Shown here piece after piece: positions 38,272 to 46,451 of a stretch of DNA of 48,375 bases. The position numbers were made by a program, and so were the translations under genes. Where the stretch lies: assembly GCA_030613005.1 (NCBI GenBank), contig JAUWMV010000016.1:1-48375 (forward strand), in the 5' to 3' direction. Every line of letters starts with the position of its first letter. Position 1 is the first letter of the stretch. This DNA is from a bacterium. GTDB lineage: Bacteria > UBP14 > UBA6098 > B30-G16. Below the pieces are notes generated by a model. The model did no database searches. It saw only the letters and a program-made list of their open reading frames with translations, and was not told the DNA's origin.

Positions 38272-39474
38272 ATGAGATTGTGGCTTTTGTCGTTGGTTGT
38301 TTTATCTATTTTAATTTGCCCGGTTTTTGCTACTGATGCCAGAGTTAGTGCGGTAATGGGTGTTTCACCATATATTATCGATGAAACCAGAGTTTTCCAA
38401 AATCCATCTCTAATTAAATTCTTTTCTAACCGTGCTGTGCTTGAACTCGGTATGTATAAACCTGATGCACTCCCCACTAATCAGAGTGGTTATGCATTTT
38501 TCCATATTACTGGCAGTGTTTTTTTCGGTGCAGGTGTTTTGAGAAAGGAAGATGAATTCTATCTTATGGGTATGGGAGATGATGGTGAATCTCATTATTA
38601 TATACCAAATCCTGTACCACCTGCAGGTTTAACTCCACCTAATAACGAAATTGATTTAATTTTGGGAACAGATATGGGTGATATCGCTCTTGGACTGGGC
38701 ATTCATATGGCTCGCAAATATTGGAAAAGGGAAACCGATAGTAACGAAGAACTAAAGAAAACCTCCGCATTAGGTATTAAAATTGGTACTTCATGTGTAA
38801 AGGATGATGAAATGCTTTTTGAGGGTAATGTTAGAATTGGGATGAATTCCTATAAGCACGAAACAGCTACATTTGTTCAAGAAAGTGACGGAGGAATGTC
38901 GATAAGCTTGGGTGCTCGGGCTTACCTACCTATGGGAGAAGCAACGCTAATTCCGAGAGTTGGTTTCAGTACTTTTTCTTACAAAGATATGATTAATGAC
39001 AATGAAACATTTAATGCTTCTTTGATGACTCTCACAGTAGGTGCTGGGCTAAAAGTTAATGCATTAGGCGGTTGGATTCTTCCAGCTGTGGAGATTAACT
39101 ATCGCAATGGTAAGAAAGAAGAAGATTCCGATGAATATACACTTACAGCATTAACTCTTCCACATCTGGTTCTTGCATCTGAGTTTCCCGCAACGGATTG
39201 GTTGGTTGTGCGAGTGGGTGTTAATAGATTTTATGGCACACAAACTCAGAAGGAAACCACTAATGGCGAAATAACCACAACTCAAGACGTAACATCTTGC
39301 TTCCTGCAACCCGATATGCTAACACTTGGTGCAGGTGTGGTTTTGTTTGATGGAACTCTGATAATTGATGGAACTGTCGGGGACGATTTGCTTCACAAGG
39401 GTGGTTATATATTCAGCGGTGAGAAGGGATCGATATTCGGAAGAGTATCTCTTGGTGTTAACTTCGGCAAATAA
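38272..39474 (+). CDS. Outer-membrane beta-barrel-like protein
   Basis: GGAGG precedes the ATG. The 400-residue protein has a signal peptide (LWLLSLVVLSILICPVFAT) and then 'DARVSAVMGVSPYIIDETRVFQNPSLIKFF', cited as its key parts RVSAVMG and FQNPSLI, similar to a conserved N-terminal motif in outer-membrane proteins of this group. Many strands alternate hydrophobic and polar residues, with glycine-rich turns and a C-terminal 'SLGVNFGK'. No family recognised. It may be a porin-like or structural protein. It is 24 bases after sucD and ends at a strong terminator. Confidence 0.8.
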   Translation: MRLWLLSLVVLSILICPVFATDARVSAVMGVSPYIIDETRVFQNPSLIKFFSNRAVLELGMYKPDALPTNQSGYAFFHITGSVFFGAGVLRKEDEFYLMGMGDDGESHYYIPNPVPPAGLTPPNNEIDLILGTDMGDIALGLGIHMARKYWKRETDSNEELKKTSALGIKIGTSCVKDDEMLFEGNVRIGMNSYKHETATFVQESDGGMSISLGARAYLPMGEATLIPRVGFSTFSYKDMINDNETFNASLMTLTVGAGLKVNALGGWILPAVEINYRNGKKEEDSDEYTLTALTLPHLVLASEFPATDWLVVRVGVNRFYGTQTQKETTNGEITTTQDVTSCFLQPDMLTLGAGVVLFDGTLIIDGTVGDDLLHKGGYIFSGEKGSIFGRVSLGVNFGK

Positions 39475-39498
39475 GAATTGCTAATATTGGGAGTTGAT

Positions 39499-39528
39499 GA
39501 CGGGCACGTGATGCCCGTCTTTTTTTTT
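39499..39528 (+). terminator. Rho-independent terminator after the outer-membrane-like gene
   Basis: A perfect eight-base stem GACGGGCA/TGCCCGTC with a five-base loop is followed by nine T's. It lies 25 bases after the stop at 39474 and would end the tldE-sucD-barrel transcript. It also marks the left limit of the defence island. Confidence 0.95.
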
Positions 39529-39572
39529 GCACTTGAGCGATATTACTATTAAAAATATACATCCTGCATGAA

Positions 39573-39673
39573 TTTGTCCCTTTTAAAAAGGGGGACAGAC
39601 TTTGTGCGTAGCAAAAGGTCAGGGGGTTGAAATCCTAGTTAATCCGTTAATCTGCGTAATCCGCGGTTCAGAC
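39573..39673 (+). repeat. REP-like palindromic repeat at the island edge
   Basis: A stretch of about 100 bases has an imperfect hairpin (GTCCCTTTT/AAAAAGGGGGAC) and 'AGGTCAGGGGGTTGAAATC', then 'AATCCGTTAATCTGCGTAAT' and 'CCGCGGTTCAGAC'. The last part resembles a widely scattered repeat in environmental genomes. Its GC content exceeds that of the flanks. The first part resembles the repeat inside the second RM gene (CCCTTTAATAAGGGGGA and CAGGGGATTA). It may be a mobile or REP-like unit. Confidence 0.6.
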
Positions 39674-39767
39674 ATTATTTATTTCGCGTTGCGCAAATCA
39701 ATTTTATACCTTATTTATAAGTGTAAGCAAAGAAAAAAGGTGAGATGAGAAAAGGACGGAGAAACTG

Positions 39768-40529
39768 ATGAACAAAGACCATCAAGTTGAAAATTTGCCT
39801 TATGAGTTTATGTATTTTTATAGAAAAGATTTAGAAGATACAATTGTATTAGCTCTTAAAAATATAATAGAAGCCTGGTCTTGGCGACAGGAATTATTCG
39901 CAATACAACAAATGCTTAATGGTTGTATTTTATTCTGCTTTTCCCAAGAAAAATCTGTTTTGTTTGAAAATGGAAGCAAAGAAGCAAAAAAAATAGAGCA
40001 GAGCTTTTTTCTTAATTTCGGATTTATTTTGGCTCAAGCCTTAATTGATAAAGTGCTGTGGCAACTTAAGGAATTTTTCAAGATAGAAATTCAAGATGGA
40101 CAAATTAGATGGAAACCTATAAATAAATTTCTCAAAGAAAAAGCAAACAGTGATAGTAATATTGAAAAGATATTGGAGTTATTAGGTGAGTTTGATAGAA
40201 GTGACGAACACAAAATTATAAAAACTCGAGCAAATGATATTAAGCACAGTTGGACACACCATTATTTTGGTGTGAAATACAAAATCGATGAATCGAATTA
40301 TGGAGATACTAAAATTGAAACATTTGATGAATCTTCTAGATCCTTTATGAAAATGTATTTTACTCCTAATAGCAAGATAAGATCTTTTATACCACCTACA
40401 GGTAAGCCTACCGCTAATATCGAGGATGATATTGTTCATTTGAACGATGCAAACACAAAACTTGTTGCACTTATTAGGGAAATCAATAAAATATTGTTTA
40501 AAGACATTGCAAAACTTGGGTTTTATTGA
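39768..40529 (+). CDS. HEPN-like protein of unknown function in a defence island
   Basis: The 253-residue protein is mostly helical with no signal peptide. 'KTRANDIKHSWTHHYFGVKY' contains R154-x5-H160, which fits the Rx4-6H ribonuclease motif of HEPN domains; the first third is amphipathic helices, as in those proteins. I do not recognise it firmly; a Cthe_2314-like HEPN family is one possibility. It lies 65 bases before the nuclease-methylase gene in the same direction and could be an accessory defence or toxin gene. A GGAG ribosome site precedes the ATG. Confidence 0.6.
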   Translation: MNKDHQVENLPYEFMYFYRKDLEDTIVLALKNIIEAWSWRQELFAIQQMLNGCILFCFSQEKSVLFENGSKEAKKIEQSFFLNFGFILAQALIDKVLWQLKEFFKIEIQDGQIRWKPINKFLKEKANSDSNIEKILELLGEFDRSDEHKIIKTRANDIKHSWTHHYFGVKYKIDESNYGDTKIETFDESSRSFMKMYFTPNSKIRSFIPPTGKPTANIEDDIVHLNDANTKLVALIREINKILFKDIAKLGFY

Positions 40530-40594
40530 AATAGAAGTAAAATGAATAGTTACCAAAACACCCTATATAACAACGACAACCTTGAGAAAAACAA

Positions 40595-43500
40595 ATGAAA
40601 CAACTTAACATCAAAACAAGCCATAAGGTAGTTAAAGATTACTACCTAGAAATGGAGAAGCTAAGTCTTTTCCATGCTGATGATGAAGGTTCTGTTTCCT
40701 CTCCGTTTGCTAATCTTCTCAATCATTGTGCAAAAAAGATGGGATGGCGATTCCAAGCGCAATACCCATTGAAAGTAAAGGATACAACGCTAAGACCCGA
40801 TGGTGCGATTTTCGACGAGTACAACATACGACGCGGGTTATGGGAAGCGAAGGACACCAAAGACAATCTCGATACTGAAATCAAGAAAAAATTCCAGAAG
40901 GGCTATCCAAGCAACAACATCATATTCCAAACGCCAGAACAAGTTGTAATCTGGCAAAATGGCATAGAAGCTTTCAGAACCGATATAACCGTCTCAGAGA
41001 ATCTTGTCCGTGCTCTAAAGCTGTTCTTTGAATACAAGGCACCCGAAATTGACGACTGGAAAGAAGCAGTCGAGAAATTTAAACCGGAGATACCGGAGAT
41101 AGCCAAGGGCATCCTGATACTCATCGAAAGAGAACGTGAAAAATACAATAAGGAATTCATCGAGGCATTCGATAGTTTCGCGCAGGTATGCCGCGAATCC
41201 ATAAATCCGAATATTTCCATTCAGGCTATCGAGGAAATGATAATCCAGCACCTTCTGACTGAGCGGATATTCAGCAATGTCTTTAACAATCCCGATTTTA
41301 CCCGAAAGAATGTTATTGCAAGAGAAATCGAAAAGGTCGTCGATGCACTGACATCTGGCTATCTAGGACGCAGGCAGTTCCTTGAAGGTCTGGATCGTTT
41401 CTATAAAGCATTGGAAAATGCAGCAGCTACAATCAAAGACTTTTCCGAAAAGCAGGTTTTCCTGAACACTGTATATGAGAAATTCTTTCAGGGATTTTCT
41501 GTCAAAGTAGCGGATACGCATGGAATTGTCTATACTCCCCAGCCGGTTGTCAAATTCATGGTCAAATCGGTGGAGGACATCCTGCAAAGGGAATTTGGAA
41601 GAAGCCTTTCGGATAAAAATGTTCATATACTCGACCCGTTTGTGGGAACCGGCAATTTCATTCTTCATGTGATGAGGGAAATCAAAAAGACATCGCTCGA
41701 GTATAAGTATGACAACGAAATCCATTGCAACGAGGTCATGCTGCTGCCCTACTACATCGCCTCGATGAATATCGAGCACGAATACAGCGAAATGACGGGG
41801 AAATGGAAACCGTTTAAAGGCATCTGCCTTGTGGACACATTCGAGCTTGCCGAGGACAAGCAGATGTCCATTTTCACCGAGGAAAACACCGAACGCGTGC
41901 AGAGGCAGAAGGATTCTCCCATCTTTGTCATCCTCGGAAATCCGCCATACAATATGGGTCAGGTGAATGAAAACGATAACAATAAAAACCGGAAGTATAA
42001 GACTATAGATGGACAGGTTTCTGAAACATATGCACGCGATTCAAACGCAACGCTCCTAAACAAGTTAGCCGATCCTTACGTGAAAGCCATACGCTTCGCG
42101 TCCAATCGTATCACCGAGAATGGCGAAGGTATTGTAGCATTCATAACAAATAATAGCTTTCTAGATGCTATCGCCTTCGATGGTATGAGAAAAAACCTTG
42201 GTGATGATTTCAATAGAATCTATGTGCTCGATTTGAAAGGAAATATAAGAAAAGATTCGATGCGTGACGGTATACCACTTGGGGAACAACATACTGTTTT
42301 CGGTCTGTCAGCAATGGTTGGTATTTCAATTTCATTTTTTGTGAAGAGCAAGAAATACGAGGAAAGCAAGGTTTTTTATAGTGACATAGACTTCCGAGCA
42401 ACACGACTTGAAAAATTTGCGCTTATTGAAAACGCAAGGATAGCAAGCAATCTTAATTGGAAAGAATTAAAGCCCACAAAGAAGTATTTATGGCTTACGG
42501 AAGGAATGAGTACCGAATTTGATGAATTTATACCTATGGGGACGAAAGAGGCGAAAAAAGAGAAGACGGATAGCGTTGAAGTACTTTTCAATTCGTTTAG
42601 TTGTGGTGTTATGACAAGTCGGGATGCATGGGCATATAATTTCGATAAGAAGTGTGTTGAAGAAAATATGGAGAGGATGATAGAGACATATAATAATCAT
42701 GTTTTCAAATACCAGGGATTGGATAAGATACCTAATATTGATGATTTTGTTGAATATGATGAAAAAAAGATAAACTGGAGTAGAAGACTAAAAAGAAATA
42801 TTCAACGAGGTAACAGATGTAAGTTTTCAGCATCAAATATACGCACTTCTGAATATAGACCTTTCATAAGGAAATACCTGTATTTCGATAAAATGATGAA
42901 CGAGGAAGTCTATCAATTACCACATATTTTCCCAACATTTGAGGTTGAGAAAGAAAATCGGGTAATATGCGTAAGTGGAAGAGGTAGCACCAAACCATTC
43001 CAAACTCTTTTAGCAAATTCAATAGTATGCTTTGATGTGCTCAATAAAACTCAATGCTTCCCGTTCTACACATACGACGAGGACGGGACGAACAGGAAAG
43101 AGAATATCACAGATTGGGCGCTTATGGAATTCAGGAAGAGATATAAACCCTCCGACTCCGACTTCGTCGGCGCCACCTCCCTTGTTAAGGGAGGCACACC
43201 GGATGAAGTACCCTTTAATAAGGGGGATGGCGCGCAGCAACAGGGGATTAGTATTTCCGAAGGACAGAGGGTTAATTCTCCCTTAGCAGATGAGATTACC
43301 GAAGGACAGAGGGTTAATTCTTCCGAAGGACCGAGGATTAATTCTTCCGAAGGACAAGAGATTAATAACGAACCCTCCGACTCCGACTTCGTCGGAGCCA
43401 CCTCCCTTGTTAAGGGAGGCACAAACTGGCAGGATGATCCCGATCTGATAGAGCGTGCGAAAGAGCATGATTTCTTATACAAGGGAAGGTATCTGCCGTA

Positions 43501-44467
43501 TGATCCAAAGCTTAAACGATATGCAAGAGAACTCCGCAAGAACATGACTAAAGCGGAAAGGAAACTTTGGTTTGATTTCCTGAAAAATTTACCCCAACGA
43601 TTCATTTGTCAGCATCCTATCGATCACTATATTGTTGACTTCTATTATCCCAAGGCAAAGCTTGTAATTGAGGTTGATGGTGATACTCATTTCACTGAAA
43701 TGGGGAAAGAGTATGATGAAGAGAGGACCTATATCCTTGAAAGATATGGATTAAGTACGATCAGGTATACAAATAATGATATTTTAGACAAATTTGTTAG
43801 TGTTTGTTGTGATATTGAGGAAACTCTCCGACTCGAACAAGTTCGATCCACTAAGGGAAGCAAACCGGATGAAGCCCCCATTAATAAAGGGGATGTCGCG
43901 AAGCGACAGGGGATTAATTCTTCCGACGGACAGAGGGTTAAAATAAGTAAATGGGACATCTTTTACTATGTCTATGGCATCCTTCACCATCCCGAATACC
44001 GAAAGAAATTTGCCGCGAATTTGAAAAGAGAATTGCCAAGGATTCCATTTGCACCGAATTTCTGGAAATTCGCCGAAGCGGGAAAGCAACTCGCCGAACT
44101 ACATGTGAACTATGAGGAAGTTGAGGAATACCCGCTGAAGATGATTGAGACCGAGGGTGAAGAACTCGATTGGCGAGTAGAGAAAATGCGTTATAACAAA
44201 GAGAAGACTCAGATAAGATATAACGATTTCCTAACAATTGCAGGTATACCGTCCGAGACCCACGAATACCATCTTGGCAACCGCAGCGCACTCGATTGGA
44301 TAATTGACCAGTATCGAGTGAAGTCGGACAAACGCAGCAGCATTGTAAGCGATCCGAACAGAAAAGACGAACCGGATTACATCGTGAAGCTGATAAAGAA
44401 GATCGTCAGTGTCAGTTTGGAAACAGTGAAGATAGTGAAGGAATTAGAGAAGGAAGAAATAGAATAG
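40595..44467 (+). CDS. Nuclease-adenine methylase fusion (type IIG/ISP-like RM enzyme) carrying an in-frame DUF559 insertion
   Basis: The 1290-residue enzyme has an N-terminal PD-(D/E)xK nuclease: 'LRPDGAIFDEY' (P68-D69) and 'GLWEAKD' (E84, K86). The methylase follows with 'VYTPQPVVKFMVKSV' (motif X), 'DPFVGTGNFILHVM' from D347 (motif I) and 'GNPPYNMGQ' at 449-452 (motif IV). The C-terminal part resembles the type ISP specificity domain, with 'ENITDWALMEFRKRY' before and 'ISKWDIFYYVYGILHHPEYR' after the insertion. Residues 852-1115 are an extra segment: repeats plus a DUF559 domain at about 965-1080. The middle is richer in GC and G/C-ending codons than neighbouring genes, which suggests transfer. 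The enzyme may still be active if the insert loops out. Confidence 0.87.
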   Translation: MKQLNIKTSHKVVKDYYLEMEKLSLFHADDEGSVSSPFANLLNHCAKKMGWRFQAQYPLKVKDTTLRPDGAIFDEYNIRRGLWEAKDTKDNLDTEIKKKFQKGYPSNNIIFQTPEQVVIWQNGIEAFRTDITVSENLVRALKLFFEYKAPEIDDWKEAVEKFKPEIPEIAKGILILIEREREKYNKEFIEAFDSFAQVCRESINPNISIQAIEEMIIQHLLTERIFSNVFNNPDFTRKNVIAREIEKVVDALTSGYLGRRQFLEGLDRFYKALENAAATIKDFSEKQVFLNTVYEKFFQGFSVKVADTHGIVYTPQPVVKFMVKSVEDILQREFGRSLSDKNVHILDPFVGTGNFILHVMREIKKTSLEYKYDNEIHCNEVMLLPYYIASMNIEHEYSEMTGKWKPFKGICLVDTFELAEDKQMSIFTEENTERVQRQKDSPIFVILGNPPYNMGQVNENDNNKNRKYKTIDGQVSETYARDSNATLLNKLADPYVKAIRFASNRITENGEGIVAFITNNSFLDAIAFDGMRKNLGDDFNRIYVLDLKGNIRKDSMRDGIPLGEQHTVFGLSAMVGISISFFVKSKKYEESKVFYSDIDFRATRLEKFALIENARIASNLNWKELKPTKKYLWLTEGMSTEFDEFIPMGTKEAKKEKTDSVEVLFNSFSCGVMTSRDAWAYNFDKKCVEENMERMIETYNNHVFKYQGLDKIPNIDDFVEYDEKKINWSRRLKRNIQRGNRCKFSASNIRTSEYRPFIRKYLYFDKMMNEEVYQLPHIFPTFEVEKENRVICVSGRGSTKPFQTLLANSIVCFDVLNKTQCFPFYTYDEDGTNRKENITDWALMEFRKRYKPSDSDFVGATSLVKGGTPDEVPFNKGDGAQQQGISISEGQRVNSPLADEITEGQRVNSSEGPRINSSEGQEINNEPSDSDFVGATSLVKGGTNWQDDPDLIERAKEHDFLYKGRYLPYDPKLKRYARELRKNMTKAERKLWFDFLKNLPQRFICQHPIDHYIVDFYYPKAKLVIEVDGDTHFTEMGKEYDEERTYILERYGLSTIRYTNNDILDKFVSVCCDIEETLRLEQVRSTKGSKPDEAPINKGDVAKRQGINSSDGQRVKISKWDIFYYVYGILHHPEYRKKFAANLKRELPRIPFAPNFWKFAEAGKQLAELHVNYEEVEEYPLKMIETEGEELDWRVEKMRYNKEKTQIRYNDFLTIAGIPSETHEYHLGNRSALDWIIDQYRVKSDKRSSIVSDPNRKDEPDYIVKLIKKIVSVSLETVKIVKELEKEEIE
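43148..43198 (+). repeat. REP-like palindromic repeat, copy 1 in the RM gene
   Basis: The 51-base unit contains two hairpins: CCGAC-TTC-GTCGG and CCTCCCTT-GTT-AAGGGAGG. It is translated as 'PSDSDFVGATSLVKGGT' in the host protein. Copy 2 differs by one base. Confidence 0.9.
43255..43369 (+). repeat. Minisatellite of 24-base units within the RM gene
   Basis: Four units of the type TTCCGAAGGACAGAGGGTTA start at about 43255, 43297, 43321 and 43345; the last three are spaced by 24 bases exactly. They are read as 'SEGQRVNS'-like eight-residue units. A fifth related unit (TTCCGACGGACAGAGGGTTA) closes the cassette at 43921-43940. Confidence 0.85.
43373..43423 (+). repeat. REP-like palindromic repeat, copy 2 in the RM gene
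   Basis: This 51-base unit is identical to copy 1 (43148-43198) except at one base and lies just before the DUF559 domain. Both hairpins are kept, and it is read in the same frame as copy 1. Confidence 0.9.
43827..43940 (+). repeat. Diverged REP-like repeat, copy 3, right end of cassette
   Basis: It follows the end of the DUF559 domain. It has TCCGACTCGAACAAGTTCGA (hairpin changed), then AAGGGAAGCAAACCGGATGA and CAGGGGATTAATTC. It aligns with 43149-43276 (GGAGGCACACCGGATGA, CAGGGGATTAGTATT), although it lacks some internal bases, and is in the same orientation. Confidence 0.75.
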
Positions 44468-44476
44468 TACCACAAC

Positions 44477-44651
44477 ATGTTCTATGGATGTGGCACAGCA
44501 GTCGTCTTCGCTGAAAAGCTTGACAGAAACATGGATTGGAATCGACATCACACATCTTGCAATGAACCCGATAAAAAAAGCCAAAAGAGAGTTTAGAGTG
44601 CGTGAGAAATTGACAAATCTGCAATTAGATACAAAATTCTCAAATGAATAG
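44477..44651 (+). pseudogene. Frameshifted relic of a beta-class DNA methyltransferase
   Basis: Directly after the RM gene, one frame reads 'FYGCGTAVVFAEKLDRN', like the AdoMet-binding 'DPFCGCGTAVVAAEKLGR' end of type III-like methylases. Another frame continues 'TWIGIDITHLAMNPIKKAKREF', as in 'WIGIDITHLAI..IKKRL'. The two halves join at about 44526-44536 only with a frameshift. The tail (to the TAG at 44649-44651) is short, with the rest of the gene missing. It is a decayed fragment of a third methylase at this site. Confidence 0.7.
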
Positions 44652-44730
44652 GTTGTAGAAAATTGCTTTTTACATTTTGAAAAAAGGAAAGTGTAAAAAT
44701 ATAATTTTATACAAGAGGTTGATGTAATTT

Positions 44731-45720
44731 CTACTGCAAAATCGTCTGAACATTTCCCAGAACCCATGCTGTAACGGTTTTTTCGTCGGATAATCCGGAT
44801 TTGACCATTATGTCAGCTTCATGTAATGATTTGATTGCTCGAAGCAATTTTTCGGTAGTTGTTCGATTGGAGGATTCGATAAATTTTCTTGCAAGAAAAG
44901 ATCGTTTTCCTAATTTCTTTTTTAGTTTATCAGGACTAATTTTTGCCCATAATAGATCGCTCAGATTGATACGCATAAAAGCGAGAATTGTCGAATAGCT
45001 TTCTCCATAATCCAATAGCTCCATTGCAAGTTTGATTGCGTCGGGAAAATTAAAAGCTAGGAAGGAATTTGAAAATTGAAATATGTGTGCTGAACGGCTA
45101 TGAGTTACGACTTCTTGAACATCCTCGAATGAAATAATGTCATCCTCAGCAAAAATCGAGAGTTTAATGATTTCCACTCTAAGAGTCATAAGCGTGACAC
45201 CAGCTTGTTTGACGAGCTCTCGAGCTGCTTTTGGCACAATTTTTTTCTTTATCCGATTTGCAAAATAATTAACCCATTGAAGCATTTCGCGGTCGTTTGG
45301 AATGGAAAAATCATAAATATTAAAAATCTGTTTTATTGCATTACCAATTTTGCTTCTAGAGTCGGGTTTCTTTGCAGATTCCACAACCATAATTGTGGAC
45401 TCTGACCATCGGATTTCATCGATTGCCTGTATAACTTTCTTTTCTATCGATCCTTCCGGATTAAAATTTCTAAGGATTACTAATCGAGTGGTTCCCAGCA
45501 TCGGATATTGAAGAATTGAATCGAGAATTGCTTTGAAATCAGGTTTATCGTTCATCCAAAACACATCGAGGTTGAAGTCCTTAAAATCCCCAACAGATTT
45601 CTTGAGACCTCTGATAATAATTTCTTTCATATATATTGAATCACCGCAAAGGAAAAACCGTGCTGGTGGGTTTTGATTGCTGAGCTTTTTATATATATCA
45701 CTAAAATCTCTAGGTAACAT
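44731..45720 (-). CDS. holA: DNA polymerase III delta subunit
   Basis: The 329-residue protein has the HolA layout: an N-terminal AAA+-like domain ('ARFFLCGDSIYMKEIIIRGL', 'MLGTTRLVILRNF') followed by a helical collar ('VKQAGVTLMTLRVEIIKLSIF', 'AWVLGNVQTIL'). It opens the sliding clamp in the clamp loader. The Walker motifs are degenerate, as expected for delta. The gene stands alone; rpmE lies 176 bases upstream. Confidence 0.88.
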   Translation of the reverse strand: MLPRDFSDIYKKLSNQNPPARFFLCGDSIYMKEIIIRGLKKSVGDFKDFNLDVFWMNDKPDFKAILDSILQYPMLGTTRLVILRNFNPEGSIEKKVIQAIDEIRWSESTIMVVESAKKPDSRSKIGNAIKQIFNIYDFSIPNDREMLQWVNYFANRIKKKIVPKAARELVKQAGVTLMTLRVEIIKLSIFAEDDIISFEDVQEVVTHSRSAHIFQFSNSFLAFNFPDAIKLAMELLDYGESYSTILAFMRINLSDLLWAKISPDKLKKKLGKRSFLARKFIESSNRTTTEKLLRAIKSLHEADIMVKSGLSDEKTVTAWVLGNVQTILQ

Positions 45721-45896
45721 AAAATCACTTAAAGTTGTTTAGTCGTTTAGTACTAATCGCAAAAGACGGTTTTAAACTGCCATACGCTAACTTGAATACT
45801 GCTTTACTCGGTGATTTCACAGAGAAGATGCTAACGTAAATTCTAAATTAGCTTGCCAACTTTCAATTTTAAATAATAATAAAAAAATCACTTCTT

Positions 45897-46124
45897 TTAA
45901 TCTTTAATAGCTTCTCGGATAGATTCCTTAATGCCATATTTCCTTTTGAATTTCTCGACTCTTCCAGCAGTGTCAAGCATCTTTTGCTTGCCTGTGAAGA
46001 ATGGATGGCAAGCAGAGCATATGTCAACTTTAAGCTCAGGAACTGTAGAACCAACAAACCAGCTATTTCCACACGCGCAGGTTACGTTGGCTATGTAATA
46101 TTTTGGATGAATTTTTGCTTTCAT
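45897..46124 (-). CDS. rpmE: 50S ribosomal protein L31
   Basis: The 75-residue protein begins '[19 protein letters not shown]' and has '[20 protein letters not shown]'. The four zinc-binding cysteines are C16, C18, C36 and C39, so it is the zinc-type (C+) form. AGAGGA precedes the ATG. It sits close to a tRNA-Ser gene on the same strand. Confidence 0.97.
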   Translation of the reverse strand: MKAKIHPKYYIANVTCACGNSWFVGSTVPELKVDICSACHPFFTGKQKMLDTAGRVEKFKRKYGIKESIREAIKD

Positions 46125-46227
46125 TTTATCCTCTCAAAATTATTCTCTCCTAATTTCTCCATTAAAAACCACATTATCTGTCCAGCTTTAATAAATGGTA
46201 TATATAGAAAAGTCAAGTCAATTTTCT

Positions 46228-46316
46228 CGGAGAGGGAGGGATTTGAACCCTCGGAGCCCTTTTAGGGGCTCAACCGCTTAGCAGGCGGTTGCCTTAAGCC
46301 GCTCGGCCACCTCTCC
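46228..46316 (-). tRNA. tRNA-Ser (GCU anticodon)
   Basis: The acceptor arms GGAGAGG and CCTCTCC pair perfectly. The anticodon loop reads CTGCTAA with GCT as the anticodon, the long variable arm GAGCCCC/GGGGCTC is typical of serine tRNAs, and the T arm is GAGGGTTCAAATCCCTC. The discriminator base is G. CCA is not encoded, so it must be added after transcription. Confidence 0.97.
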
Positions 46317-46451
46317 AGATTTCACAAAGCTTATTTAGTTTGACATTTTGTGTCAAGTTGAAATTTGACGAAAGTTTAATCGAAATAAGTGATATTTTTT
46401 AATTACGAAATTTGCTTATGAGTTCTTTAAATTTTCTTTCTTTAAATTCTC

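Larger units (their letters stand above)
43148..43939 (+). mobile_element. Repeat-bracketed DUF559 endonuclease cassette inserted in frame
   Basis: This is a 792-base (264-codon) insertion. It has copy 1 of a palindromic repeat, then 24-base minisatellite units, then copy 2 of the repeat, then a DUF559 (Vsr-like) endonuclease domain and a diverged third repeat copy. The nuclease motif is visible as 'IDHYIVDFYYPKAKLVIEVD' with aspartate and glutamate in the right order, and 'YLPYDPKLKRYARELRKNMT' is the family's usual start. Host motifs are uninterrupted on both sides. There is no Cys/Ser first residue or His-Asn end, so it is not an intein. Confidence 0.75.

Noticed and set aside
43255-43369. 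Minisatellite units as a CRISPR array
   Set aside because: Units are adjacent without unique spacers, lie inside a coding frame, and no cas genes are present.
43066-43605. Antisense ORF of 179 residues across the repeat cassette
   Set aside because: It arises because palindromic repeats stay open on both strands; no ribosome site and no family features.
43148-43939. DUF559 insert as an intein or group I intron
   Set aside because: No Cys/Ser at the start, no His-Asn at the end, no splicing blocks, and the frame stays open throughout.
44468-44730. Intergenic part after the RM gene as a new small protein gene
   Set aside because: The best frames are pieces of a methylase motif in two different frames, so a relic is the better reading.
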